Of a DNA stretch of 64,000 bases, positions 36,631-46,451 are shown piece by piece. Where the stretch lies: the NCBI GenBank assembly GCA_029856045.1, contig JAHQWG010000047.1, positions 64,001 to 128,000 of the forward strand, given 5' to 3'. Every line of letters starts with the position of its first letter. The stretch's first letter is position 1. The notes beneath the pieces were generated by a model. The model was not told where the DNA came from and made no database searches. It worked only from the letters and a program-made list of their open reading frames with translations. The translations under genes and the position numbers were made by a program. The DNA is from Promethearchaeia archaeon. Lineage in GTDB: Archaea > Asgardarchaeota > Lokiarchaeia > Sigyniarchaeales > SOKP01.

Positions 36631-37470
36631 ATGAAAATTCCAATTATCTATTTCTCATCTTCTGGTAATACAAAATACATAGCTCAATTAATTAGTGAAG
36701 GGTTAAAATTCGCTAATTTCAAAACTGAATTGATTCCATTTAATTCTTTAAAGGAAAAGAATTTAGATTTTAATAGAATTAATGTATTTGGAATTGGAGC
36801 CCCAATTTATGCCATGTCTTTCACTCCCAATATAAGAGATTGGGTTAAAAAAATTCCAAGCGTTAATAGAAAAATAAAATTCTTTTTATTCGATACGAAT
36901 GCTGGACTGCCCGGACCATCAATTAAAAATATAAGGAAAATCCTAGGAAAAAAAAAATTTGAATTTATAGGAGCACTTGAAATAATAGTTCCAACAAGGG
37001 ATTCAGTTTTTGAGATGAAATTTTTTAAATACGTTAAGTGGTCAAGAAGGAATATTGAAAAATCTTTTCAATTTGGGATTAAACTTGGCAAAATAATTAG
37101 ATTGGGAAAAGGCACTTTGGATTTGTCATCACTTCCTATACCTTTTGGTAGAGTAATTTATGCCTACTTTAAAATATTAGAAAGACCATCTTATAACCTT
37201 TTAAGTCGTTTATTTGGATTTAACTCAAAAAAATGCATTAAATGTAAAACTTGTGAGAAAGAATGCCCTACTAAAGCTATAATTTTTAAAAATGGCCCTA
37301 TAATTGACCATAATAGGTGCATACTCTGTTTTAAATGTACCCGAAATTGCCCTACAAGTGCTCTTTTTTTCAAATTAATTCCCAAAGCAACATATTTTAA
37401 AGGTCCTAAAAATATTCGAGGATATATATCTCCGGATCAGTTATTAGAAGAATATAAAAGAAGAGTTTGA
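36631..37470 (+). CDS. EFR1-type flavodoxin-ferredoxin fusion
   Basis: 279 aa. The N-terminal part is flavodoxin-like with the FMN phosphate loop YFSSSGNTKYIA (residues about 6-17) and GIGAPIYAM at about 54-62. The C-terminal part has two [4Fe-4S] motifs (CIKCKTCEKEC, CILCFKCTRNC) at about 205-245. This is the EFR1 family layout, which joins a two-electron flavin to one-electron clusters. It may serve as the electron entry or exit for the ferredoxin genes 1.5 kb upstream. ATG start. Confidence 0.92.
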   Translation: MKIPIIYFSSSGNTKYIAQLISEGLKFANFKTELIPFNSLKEKNLDFNRINVFGIGAPIYAMSFTPNIRDWVKKIPSVNRKIKFFLFDTNAGLPGPSIKNIRKILGKKKFEFIGALEIIVPTRDSVFEMKFFKYVKWSRRNIEKSFQFGIKLGKIIRLGKGTLDLSSLPIPFGRVIYAYFKILERPSYNLLSRLFGFNSKKCIKCKTCEKECPTKAIIFKNGPIIDHNRCILCFKCTRNCPTSALFFKLIPKATYFKGPKNIRGYISPDQLLEEYKRRV

Positions 37471-37540
37471 ACCAAGGTTAATTAAAATAGATAAAATAAA
37501 GTTAATAAACATTAGATATCTTATTTTTTTGATACTTAAA

Positions 37541-39487
37541 ATGAAAAATGTTTATCGATTTCTTCTAATAATCTTAATTACTTCTTTCAGTATTTATAGT
37601 GTTTTTTATATGATTTGCCTTCCCATTTATTCTGATTCCTCACAAGAGAAAATTCTAATTTCTGAAAGTGTTCCTACAGAGAATTTAAAGTTACCCAAAA
37701 TGGCTTCAATTGAGGGAAATTTCTCAAGTTATAATCTATCTGTTATATTGGATGAGGCCAGTTCAATTATTCAAGGAAATTTGAGTGTTGATTTTTATAA
37801 TAATGATCCTGTAAGTTTTATTAAACTTCCTTTTCATCTCTATTTATCCGGAATGGAGTTTGAAAGTAGAAGAGGTAATATTGAAATTGTAAATGTGACA
37901 AAAGCAGATAACCCCGATATTGGTCTCGCATTTGAAGTAGATTCAGAAGAGCAAATTATGTGGGTAACTTTAGACACCACTTTAGAATCATTTCAGCGGG
38001 TTTCATTCATTATTAGTTTTACTGCTACTCTACCAGATGGGGGTATTGATAGAGCAAATTCACACGGAGATGATATTAACCAATCTCGAATTTATAAAGT
38101 TTCAGGTTTTTATCCCATGCCGTGTGTTTATGATAAGTATGATGGTTGGAATACAGATCCGTATCTGAAAATAGGGGATCCATTCTATTTTGATATGGCT
38201 TACTATCACTTGTTCGTTGAAGTCCCTAATGAAATGGTTATAGCAGCAACAGGAAATTTAACTGAAAGAATAAATAATAGCAACTATACAATTTATCATT
38301 TTGATACGATTTATCCTGTTCGAGAGGTCACATTTTCAGCTTCAAAATATTTTATGGTTGATTCCAAGAGAGTAAATGGTGTCAATATTTCGACTTATTA
38401 CTTACCAAAATCCGAATCTATTTGGAAAAATAATGCATTAAATTATGGTATTAATGCTATTACCCTATATAATGAAACATTTGGCTTATATCCTTATCCC
38501 ACATTTAACATTGTTGAGGAATACACAAACTATGGGGGAATGGAATATCCAAATCAAGTTTATATAACAGAATCTATTGATTATTGGGATTATCCTCAAT
38601 GGTTTCTCGAGAAAATTATCGCACATGAAACTAGTCATCAATGGTGGTATAATCTTGTGGGAAATGATGAAGTAGATTGGGGTTTTTTAGATGAGATGCT
38701 CGCATGTTGGTCTACAGATTATTATGCTGAGATATATCATTCTGATTGGAAATATTTTCAATATGAACTATATATCAACGAAGTGAGGACTTATTTCGAA
38801 GAATTAGTACTACCAAATAGAATAAACCAATCGATATATGAGTGTAATACAAGTTATACTGATTATTGGTATGTCGCATATAAAAAAGCTCCCTTGATTT
38901 TAGAAAAATTTCGTAATAGCATCGGTGATGTGAATTTTTTCTCAGGATTAAAACTCTACTTTGAGCGATATCAATATAAAATTGCTTTATTATCAGATTT
39001 ACAGCATTGTTTTGAAGATACCATTGGGACATCATTGGATTGGTTCTTTTTGCCTTGGTTTGATAATCCATATCTTCCCAGCTACGTTTTTACGAGTGTT
39101 ATTTACGAATTGTATGAGAACATACTATATATTACTGTTGAAGACCTCAATGAAGCAAATAATAACTATCCTTATTCTCAACAAATTCCACTTCAGGTAT
39201 ATGACGCGAATGGACAAATTTTATTCAATGAAATTGTTTGGATAAATAGTACTACGACTTTTTCCATACCAATGACAACTAATCCAACTGAAGTGAGTTT
39301 AATATACAATGAAAATGTTTTAGTTCAATTAAGTTCTGTTGATATTGAATCATTAAAGGCAGGTGTTGAAAACCCAGTTATTGCGTTTATTATAATTATA
39401 ATAATTATTGCATGCAGTGTCCCAGTGGGGTTGTTGATAATTTTTAAGATACTACGAAAACGCAAAAAAATTTTAATGGAAAACTAA
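37541..39487 (+). CDS. Membrane-bound M1 family metallopeptidase, extracellular
   Basis: 648 aa from the ATG at 37541. There is an N-terminal signal or anchor helix (about residues 4-25), a large ectodomain, and a C-terminal membrane helix (about 613-635) with a Lys/Arg tail. The catalytic zinc motif is complete: HETSHQWW followed after 18 residues by the Glu in FLDEML. The GAMEN exopeptidase motif reads GGMEYP. A downstream Tyr in WYVAYKKAP may be the transition-state residue. It should trim N-terminal residues from peptides outside the cell and would feed the downstream transporter genes. Confidence 0.9.
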   Translation: MKNVYRFLLIILITSFSIYSVFYMICLPIYSDSSQEKILISESVPTENLKLPKMASIEGNFSSYNLSVILDEASSIIQGNLSVDFYNNDPVSFIKLPFHLYLSGMEFESRRGNIEIVNVTKADNPDIGLAFEVDSEEQIMWVTLDTTLESFQRVSFIISFTATLPDGGIDRANSHGDDINQSRIYKVSGFYPMPCVYDKYDGWNTDPYLKIGDPFYFDMAYYHLFVEVPNEMVIAATGNLTERINNSNYTIYHFDTIYPVREVTFSASKYFMVDSKRVNGVNISTYYLPKSESIWKNNALNYGINAITLYNETFGLYPYPTFNIVEEYTNYGGMEYPNQVYITESIDYWDYPQWFLEKIIAHETSHQWWYNLVGNDEVDWGFLDEMLACWSTDYYAEIYHSDWKYFQYELYINEVRTYFEELVLPNRINQSIYECNTSYTDYWYVAYKKAPLILEKFRNSIGDVNFFSGLKLYFERYQYKIALLSDLQHCFEDTIGTSLDWFFLPWFDNPYLPSYVFTSVIYELYENILYITVEDLNEANNNYPYSQQIPLQVYDANGQILFNEIVWINSTTTFSIPMTTNPTEVSLIYNENVLVQLSSVDIESLKAGVENPVIAFIIIIIIIACSVPVGLLIIFKILRKRKKILMEN

Positions 39488-39586
39488 TATTTAGAATTTT
39501 TTTTAAAATTTTTCTCCTTGATAATTATTAAATAGTTCAAAATGGAATAAGAAATATTAATTTAAAAAATAAATATTTGATAATTA

Positions 39587-40978
39587 ATGGAAAATAACAA
39601 ATCCGAGAAACTCACCAATAAACAAATGCTAGGATATTCATTTGGTGGCATTCCTATGGCATTATTAGCGTTTGTTTTCACACTATATTATGTAGAATTT
39701 TTCTTTGATGATTTACAACTGTTACCCATATATTTTATCGTTGGTCAAATAATATATGCTATTGTTAATGCAATTAACGATCCTCTACTTGGTCAACTTT
39801 CTGACCGAACAGATCGAAAAAAGTGGGGAGGTCGAAGATTACCTTATATTAAATGGGGTGCTCCGATCTGGGGTATAAGTCTTATATTTACATTTTTTCC
39901 ATTTGTAGGTCCTGAAAATCAAATATTACTTTTCATTCATTTTGTAGTGAGTATTTGTGCATATGATACGATGTTAACCCTCGTAGTTCTCTGTTGGATG
40001 GCTCTTATGCCAGAAATGACCACTGATATCGATGAACGTAATAAAATTAATTTTTTTGTTTTAATTTGGGCTGTAATTGGCGTATTACCTTTTTTTTTCA
40101 TTTTGCCAATTTTTAAAGCAGCAGGATTTCCATGGTTTCAAATCTTAAATACAATTATTGCAATTGTTTCAATTATTTGTTATTGGATTGTTGTAAAAAC
40201 GTCTGAAGAAAAGCCAGAATTTCAAAAAGACGAAGTTTTTCCTCTATGGAAATCCATCAAGGAAACAGTTAAATTAAAATCATTCTTGGTTTTTATCGGA
40301 TATAATTTTTGCAGTGTATTTAATAGCTCTATTGGATTTAGTTACCTTTTTACATATATTTTTATACTTGGTATTGATCCAGGTTTAGCAATAGCTTTAT
40401 TTTTTTGCGTTTTTCTATTTATTGGCTATGGTTCAAATTATCTTTGTATGAAATTGAGATCTAAATGGAGCATGAAAAAAATTATTTTGCGATTTGGAAT
40501 ATTAAAAGTTATAGGAGCTTTCATTACATTTATTTTAATTTTAAATCCGATAACAGAATCATTAATTTGGTTCGGTTTTATCTGGACAACGTTTTTTGGA
40601 GGATATGGTGTGTTTACTGTACCGATCATGAGTCTGAGCATGGATGAAGATGAAGTAAATCAAGGTACTCGCAGAGAAGGGATGTTTCTTGGTATGAATG
40701 CTTTTTTTACTAAGCCAGCACAAAGTCTTGGGCCAATAGTTGCCACAATAATATTAACTACCTATGGTTATGCACAAAATGAAATAATTCAGACCCCTGA
40801 AGCATTATTTGGAATTAAAATATTGTTTCTTTTAGTGCCGGCTGTTGCTTCATTAATCAGCTTAATTGTTATATATTTTTATCCATTATATGGAGATAGA
40901 TTAAAAGATCTTCAAGTAAGATTAGAAGAAATTCATCAGCAAAAAAGGGAACGACTCACTTCTGCTCTTAAAAATTAA
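39587..40978 (+). CDS. GPH-family (MelB-like) cation symporter
   Basis: 463 aa with about twelve membrane helices. The first loop carries NDPLLGQLSDRTD followed by GGRRLPYI, the signature of glycoside-pentoside-hexuronide:cation symporters. Family substrates are sugars and glycosides, sometimes other organic anions, with H+ or Na+. It sits 99 bp after the M1 peptidase on the same strand, so in this context a peptide- or amino-sugar-type substrate should also be considered. ATG start. Confidence 0.9.
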   Translation: MENNKSEKLTNKQMLGYSFGGIPMALLAFVFTLYYVEFFFDDLQLLPIYFIVGQIIYAIVNAINDPLLGQLSDRTDRKKWGGRRLPYIKWGAPIWGISLIFTFFPFVGPENQILLFIHFVVSICAYDTMLTLVVLCWMALMPEMTTDIDERNKINFFVLIWAVIGVLPFFFILPIFKAAGFPWFQILNTIIAIVSIICYWIVVKTSEEKPEFQKDEVFPLWKSIKETVKLKSFLVFIGYNFCSVFNSSIGFSYLFTYIFILGIDPGLAIALFFCVFLFIGYGSNYLCMKLRSKWSMKKIILRFGILKVIGAFITFILILNPITESLIWFGFIWTTFFGGYGVFTVPIMSLSMDEDEVNQGTRREGMFLGMNAFFTKPAQSLGPIVATIILTTYGYAQNEIIQTPEALFGIKILFLLVPAVASLISLIVIYFYPLYGDRLKDLQVRLEEIHQQKRERLTSALKN

Positions 40979-41022
40979 TAAAATTAAAATTTTTTTATTG
41001 GGTAATATATATTTCTTATAGT

Positions 41023-41056
41023 TCATCTCTGGGTAATCTTTCATTCACCGGTAAGA
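41023..41056 (-). repeat. Direct repeat / coding remnant, copy 1
   Basis: 34 bp, 29 identical to 46350-46383. Read on the minus strand both copies give LPVNE-x-LP-x-DE and then a stop shortly after; three of the five differences are silent. It is probably the tail of a lost coding sequence. Confidence 0.6.
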
Positions 41057-41193
41057 GTTAATTAAATTTTTTATGGGTTCTGTTTGATACCAGAACGCAG
41101 TTGAGAAATAATCGTTTATTCTGCAATCTAAATGTCCGTGTTCAAACTTTTACAATTTCTCTCTTTTATTAAGACAATTTATTATTATAATTA

Positions 41194-41547
41194 TCAATAA
41201 TCAGGAATATCTTTCAATCGAGTTAAATCTCCAGCAATAAATTCTTCCAAAAGATCAACAGTATTATCCCAAATGTTATTTATAATCGCTCTAATTTTAT
41301 TTAAATCTTCTTTAGTTTGAAATTTTATATTAATCTTTTGAGCTTTATTGTCAATGTTTATCTCCATAGGAATTTCTTCTTTTAATCCACCTAACATTTG
41401 AATCATCGTTATAACTTCATCTGGTTCTGCTAAAGGTCCTTTTACTTCTTTTTTAACAATTAAAGTAATTTTTAAGTTATTTTCATCAACTTTATGTTCA
41501 ATGGTTTGTTTTAACATATTTCTTAAAGAAGGAATTATTTCTTCCAT
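41194..41547 (-). CDS. Unknown small protein
   Basis: 117 aa, alternating strands and helices (LKITLIVKKE; MEINIDNKAQKINIKF; EDLNKIRAIINNIW) that could form a small alpha/beta sandwich. No signal peptide, no cysteines, no recognised motif. The ATG at 41547 lies 31 bp downstream of the CocE-like hydrolase stop on the same strand, so it is probably the second gene of that transcript. I do not assign a function. Confidence 0.65.
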   Translation of the reverse strand: MEEIIPSLRNMLKQTIEHKVDENNLKITLIVKKEVKGPLAEPDEVITMIQMLGGLKEEIPMEINIDNKAQKINIKFQTKEDLNKIRAIINNIWDNTVDLLEEFIAGDLTRLKDIPDY

Positions 41548-41578
41548 TTTTTTATCACTTCATTTGATTATTATATTA

Positions 41579-43405
41579 TTAAATTTCTTTTTTAATTATA
41601 GGAAGATCAATATAGGAAGCAAACTTCTCATTTCTTTCAATTTTAATTGTTGGTCTACCTTTTGAGGGATAACGATAAAAAGTATCTTTATCATGACCAG
41701 CTATAGCAATTCTAATTCTGTGGTTTTTACGAATAACAACAGAAGTTGCATGTAGTCCAAATTTTAATTCTGCAATCTCACTAGGAGTAAGTGGTTGAGC
41801 ATCTTCCTCATTATATGTATGATATGGTATGAATATTTTATATGGTGGTTTATCTGTTGAAATTTTTCGATGGATAACGCGAAGTTGACCATCAGTAATG
41901 TAAGTTACATTACCTTTTTCATCAATATCTTCTAAATATACATATACAGCATTATCTTCATGAGTTGAAGAAAAATATATGCTAACAATACAATGTCCAG
42001 TAATTTCCAAATCCTCTTCTAATGGTACGCTTGTATAAGTAAGCAATTTTTCATCCATTTTTATTCTATTTTCATAGATTATTGGTAAGCCTAATAAAGT
42101 CCACCAACGATTATTTCTCCCTGTAGTAGCGCTGAAATTTATTTTATAGGAATCTGCACCAGATTTGATTCGAGGTAAAGTTCTTGATAAAGAATTGTTT
42201 TCCGAAAGGTACCATCTTTGCATTTTTTGTCCCTTTGGTGGCCATATAATAGTTTTTTTCCATTTTTCTTCCACCATAGTATAATAATAAAGTGTTTTTC
42301 CTTGTACACTATTACCTTTCACACATTTATCAAAAAAATTAATCCAAGCATTAATACGTTCTCTTGGAGAAGGAGTTACTTTCACTCTTTCAGGAAAAAA
42401 TTGATTTGCGGGATAACCAGCTCCATGATTCCAATCACCTAAAATTGCGATCTGGGGATTATCTAAATTAGCAAATCGATGTATAATTACATCTACATAA
42501 CCAGAATCAAGCCATGAACACCAAGCAAGAATAGGAACTCTTGTTTTTTCAAGCTCTTCTTTATGTGGATAAATACAAGTATCAATGATTTTAGTACCAT
42601 CAGGGAGAGGGTCATCTCTATAGTTTTTATCAAGCGTCATTTCATAAACATATCTATTAGATTTATGTTGATTCAAAGCCCCAATTAAAATTTTTAGGTC
42701 TTTATCCGAATCAACAGGTTTAACTCCTTTTGCAATCAACCAAACTGCAGGAAGTAATTGCTTGAAAACTTTAGGATTATTTTTATCCAAATTTTTTCCT
42801 AAGAAAGACCATATTTCCATAAATTTCCAATCATAACACCCTCCAGGAAAAGCGAGATCTATATATGCATCCCACATAGCATGCCCCGGCATAATAGCCT
42901 TAACAGCAGGATGATTATTTAAAGCAAAAAATTCTGAGCAAATGCCAGGATATGATATTCCATTAGAAACTACATTTCCATCTGACCATGGTTGAGAAAT
43001 AATCCAATCAACAACATCAGCTCCATCTTTGATTTCATCAATATACCAAGGATGTGGTCTTGTACCTTCTGATGCACCAGTTCCTCTCACATCTGTATAA
43101 ACTATTGCATAACCTCGACTTGTATAAATTTCCGGATTAGGTGTAGAGGATATTACATCATCCAAAATCCATCTAAAAGGAATTCGAAGTTCCATTGCTC
43201 TCCAATACCGTGTTTGCACCAATAAGGTAGGTAATTTTTCACTAGAAGACAAACCTTTAGGAAGGCAAATGGTGGCTGCAATTTTTATTCCGTCTCTCAT
43301 TGGGATATAAGTTGAGCTAATTTTATAACCATCGTGATATTTTTTCTCTGGAATTTCACCTAATTCCTTAAAAGGATTATTTTCAATAGCATTAGGATCT
43401 GTCAT
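41579..43405 (-). CDS. CocE/NonD-type S15 family serine hydrolase
   Basis: 608 aa with no signal peptide. Nucleophile elbow GISYPG (Ser about residue 150) after a TDVRGTGASEGTRP segment, and a likely catalytic His in DWNHGAGYP. The C-terminal beta-sandwich contains RIRIAIAGHDKDTF, typical of X-Pro dipeptidyl-peptidase C-terminal domains. Family members cleave X-Pro dipeptides, cocaine-like esters or beta-lactam side chains. In this cluster an acyl-peptide or proline-peptide substrate is likely. It is cytoplasmic and probably co-transcribed with the small gene at 41194. Confidence 0.88.
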   Translation of the reverse strand: MTDPNAIENNPFKELGEIPEKKYHDGYKISSTYIPMRDGIKIAATICLPKGLSSSEKLPTLLVQTRYWRAMELRIPFRWILDDVISSTPNPEIYTSRGYAIVYTDVRGTGASEGTRPHPWYIDEIKDGADVVDWIISQPWSDGNVVSNGISYPGICSEFFALNNHPAVKAIMPGHAMWDAYIDLAFPGGCYDWKFMEIWSFLGKNLDKNNPKVFKQLLPAVWLIAKGVKPVDSDKDLKILIGALNQHKSNRYVYEMTLDKNYRDDPLPDGTKIIDTCIYPHKEELEKTRVPILAWCSWLDSGYVDVIIHRFANLDNPQIAILGDWNHGAGYPANQFFPERVKVTPSPRERINAWINFFDKCVKGNSVQGKTLYYYTMVEEKWKKTIIWPPKGQKMQRWYLSENNSLSRTLPRIKSGADSYKINFSATTGRNNRWWTLLGLPIIYENRIKMDEKLLTYTSVPLEEDLEITGHCIVSIYFSSTHEDNAVYVYLEDIDEKGNVTYITDGQLRVIHRKISTDKPPYKIFIPYHTYNEEDAQPLTPSEIAELKFGLHATSVVIRKNHRIRIAIAGHDKDTFYRYPSKGRPTIKIERNEKFASYIDLPIIKKEI

Positions 43406-43679
43406 TTTTATACCATTTGTTTGATTATAATTTTTTTAATTTTGGTATAATCTTATTCTGTTTTTTAAAAAATATAAATAATTCATAAGAATCATAGTTA
43501 TTAAGTAAATTATCAAAAAACTTAAAATTATTAAAGAAATTTCTGAAATTAATAAATTTTCTCAAATTATAATCACAAAATCAAGAAAATCCTAAGTGAT
43601 ATTTGATTTAAATTTAATAGATTTCTTAACTTTTTTTGATTTTAATTAATCTACTAGTAAATATAAGATAAATTATCCA

Positions 43680-44807
43680 TTAAATTGTTGTTTTCTCTAA
43701 ATTTTTAAGAAATTCTTCTTTAATATCTGCTCCATGACCAGGAGAATCAGGAATAATAATTCTACCATTATCTTTTTCAATATATTCAATTCCCCCTATA
43801 ACAGGGTCCTCTTTATGCATTAAAGCAGAATCTAAGTCAACAAAAATTACATTAGGATTAGCGCTTACAAAGTGAGCCGCTGCAGTTAACCCCAATCGAG
43901 ATTCACCAAAACATCCGATCATACATTTCATTCCACAGCTTTCTGCAATAGTATTTATTTTTAATGCCGTAGAAATTCCTCCCGATTTTCCCAGTTTGAT
44001 ATTTAAATAATCACAAGCTCCCATAGAAGCCAATTTAAATGCATCATGGTGATCGAATACAGATTCATCTGCACAAATTGGAGCTATTTCCATATCTCTT
44101 AATCGACGCATATTTTCATAATCCCAGTATGCAAGAGGTTGCTCAGCATATTCTAGGTTATAAGGTTTCATTGCTTTAAGAACCTCTATAGCCGTTGTTA
44201 AATCCCAACCTTGGTTTGTATCAATTCGAATTGAAATATCTTTACTTATTTCTTCTCTTATTTTCTTAATTAGTTCTATATCCATCCTTTTATTTAATCC
44301 TACTTTCAACTTTATTGCTGAAAAACCCATATCAATAACATTTTTTACTTCATTTATGGCAGTCTCCAGATTTTCTTGAATGCCGATTGTGTAATCTGTG
44401 AAGATATCTCTTTTTTCGCCACCTAATATAACATAAAGAGGAACTCCTGTAGCTTTACCTAAAATATCATAAAGCGCAATATTAAATGCTGATTTAATTT
44501 GAGTTTGTTTAACAACAGTTTGATTAATTTCTTTCATGCGGGTACCTATTGCTAATGGATCTTTACCCTTAATAACTTTAGCTATCAATATTCCTGCTTC
44601 ATAAGCAGTGTTTTGAGTATCACCAGTAATTCTTAATGAGGAACATGCTTCCCCAAGTCCATAAATATCCTTATTTGTATTAATTCGAACCAGCAAATTA
44701 TTTGCTTCATAAATCGTACCTAATGAGATTTTGAACGGAAATTTCATAGGAATATTGAATTTAAAGATTTCAACACTAGTTATTTTTAAAGAATTATTTG
44801 GATTCAT
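43680..44807 (-). CDS. Dipeptide epimerase (enolase superfamily)
   Basis: 375 aa from the ATG at 44807 (a TTG 51 bases earlier is in frame). The catalytic pair is KLK in SAIKLKVG and a second Lys in NIKLGKSGG; metal ligands appear in DTNQGW, AEQPL and CADES. The VDLDSAL segment near the C-terminus carries the D-x-D motif that binds the dipeptide amino group in L-Ala-D/L-Glu epimerases. It interconverts D- and L-residues in dipeptides, such as those released from bacterial peptidoglycan, an odd substrate for an archaeon. It is divergent from the beta-lactamase-fold gene. Confidence 0.88.
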   Translation of the reverse strand: MNPNNSLKITSVEIFKFNIPMKFPFKISLGTIYEANNLLVRINTNKDIYGLGEACSSLRITGDTQNTAYEAGILIAKVIKGKDPLAIGTRMKEINQTVVKQTQIKSAFNIALYDILGKATGVPLYVILGGEKRDIFTDYTIGIQENLETAINEVKNVIDMGFSAIKLKVGLNKRMDIELIKKIREEISKDISIRIDTNQGWDLTTAIEVLKAMKPYNLEYAEQPLAYWDYENMRRLRDMEIAPICADESVFDHHDAFKLASMGACDYLNIKLGKSGGISTALKINTIAESCGMKCMIGCFGESRLGLTAAAHFVSANPNVIFVDLDSALMHKEDPVIGGIEYIEKDNGRIIIPDSPGHGADIKEEFLKNLEKTTI

Positions 44808-44918
44808 TTTGAATAATAATTCTAGCAATAATTTAATTTTTTTTTCTATCAAAATCAAATAATAAAAAAATATTCCCGACTTACTATTATGTAGGTTATT
44901 TTTTCAAATGTGAGAAAT

Positions 44919-46319
44919 ATGAACGAAAATCAATTTGAGGAATTTGAAGGAAGAATAGTCGAGATAATGAGGGAATTTAAAATTCCTGGTCTTTCCATTG
45001 GAGTTGTAAAAGATGGAAAATCCATATATATTAAAGGATTTGGTGCAAGAAATTTAGAAAAAAACCTTCCTTTTACTCCAGATACTCTGTTTGGAATTGG
45101 GTCCATTTCAAAATCTTTTACGACTTTAGCAGTAATGCAACTCTATGAACAAGAGAAAATTAATATACAAGATCCTGTAGGTATGTATTTAAATTTCAAA
45201 TTAGGAAAAAAGGACAATCCAATAAAGATTTATCATATGTTTTCACATTCTACAGGAATCCCTGAACTTGATGGTAATGAAGTTGCATTATTACGACATT
45301 TAGGAATTTTAGAGCCAATCATTCCTATGAGCAGTTGGGATGACTTTTTGCTTCACATGAATAGTGCAAATACAGAAATATTCGGTTCGCCAGAAAAATA
45401 CTTCTTCTATAATAATGATATGTTTACATGCCTTGGATTGATTGTTGAAAAAATTACAAATATGAAATTCGAAGATTATATGAAAGAAAATATTCTAAAA
45501 CCGCTTGAAATGAATAGATCAACCTATTTAAAGCAGGATTTTGAAAAAGATGATGATGTTTTAACTGGATACCTCCCCTCTAATGAAAAGAAACTCGTTA
45601 AAGATGCTATGCATCCATTTGATAAGATTGTATATGCACCCGGAGGGTTATTAAGCTCAGTAAGTGAAATGCAAAATTATATTATTGCTCTAATTAATGG
45701 CGGAAAGTTTAACCAATCACAAATCATTCAAAAGTCTTCATTAGAGAAAATGTGGACTCCTTATATAAAAATCCCAGAAGAAACTAGTTATAGCATGGGA
45801 GATTCTTGGTATGGCTATGGTTGGATTATAGAAAAAAACTTTCTTGGACATAAATTATTACAACATGGCGGAAATGTAGGAACATCTACTGCATTTTTAG
45901 CTATCATTCCAAACCAAAAGATTGGTGTTATTATAGGAGCGAATAGTGATGCATCAATTGTTCTAGGATCAATTGCTCGTATTTTTCTTGCAATTCTTTT
46001 AGATAAAGATTTTGATGAAGCTGCTCCATTAATAAAAATTCATAATAAATTAAAATCATTAACAGGAAAATATAAAATCTACAAAGAATTGCAAACTATG
46101 GATATTTCACTTGATAATGGTGTTCTTTTTGCAAAAATTAAAAATCCTATTGAACCTAAACCAAGAAATTTACCTTTAGCTCCTGAGAATTTAGAAGAAT
46201 TAAAATTTTACGTTCCAATTGCATATCCAAATCGAAAAATAAAGGTTCAATTTTTTATTGATGAAGAAACAGATGAGATACACCTAACATTTGATAGGTA
46301 TTATTTTCATAAAATATGA
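44919..46319 (+). CDS. Beta-lactamase-fold serine hydrolase (S12-like)
   Basis: 466 aa from the ATG at 44919 (a GTG nine bases earlier is in frame). The motifs of class C beta-lactamase and D-peptidases are all present: SISK (catalytic Ser and Lys, about residue 65), YNN (about 163) and HGG (about 314). A C-terminal beta domain of about 110 residues follows. No signal peptide is obvious, so it is cytoplasmic. Family activities include D-aminopeptidase, DD-peptidase and esterase; the neighbouring dipeptide epimerase supports a D-residue peptide substrate. Confidence 0.9.
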   Translation: MNENQFEEFEGRIVEIMREFKIPGLSIGVVKDGKSIYIKGFGARNLEKNLPFTPDTLFGIGSISKSFTTLAVMQLYEQEKINIQDPVGMYLNFKLGKKDNPIKIYHMFSHSTGIPELDGNEVALLRHLGILEPIIPMSSWDDFLLHMNSANTEIFGSPEKYFFYNNDMFTCLGLIVEKITNMKFEDYMKENILKPLEMNRSTYLKQDFEKDDDVLTGYLPSNEKKLVKDAMHPFDKIVYAPGGLLSSVSEMQNYIIALINGGKFNQSQIIQKSSLEKMWTPYIKIPEETSYSMGDSWYGYGWIIEKNFLGHKLLQHGGNVGTSTAFLAIIPNQKIGVIIGANSDASIVLGSIARIFLAILLDKDFDEAAPLIKIHNKLKSLTGKYKIYKELQTMDISLDNGVLFAKIKNPIEPKPRNLPLAPENLEELKFYVPIAYPNRKIKVQFFIDEETDEIHLTFDRYYFHKI

Positions 46320-46349
46320 AGGTATAATGATTATTATAACTCTTTTGAC

Positions 46350-46383
46350 TCATCTTTAGGTAAACTTTCATTTACTGGTAAGA
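46350..46383 (-). repeat. Direct repeat / coding remnant, copy 2
   Basis: Partner of 41023-41056. On the minus strand the open frame here is about 27 codons, ending in a double stop near 46334, and has no start codon other than a TTG. The two copies bracket the CocE / epimerase / beta-lactamase block. Confidence 0.6.
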
Positions 46384-46451
46384 TAATTTCCAATATTATA
46401 TTAGAAATTGGAAATTGTTATAATTGATAAATTAAAAAGATTAAGTTCAAT

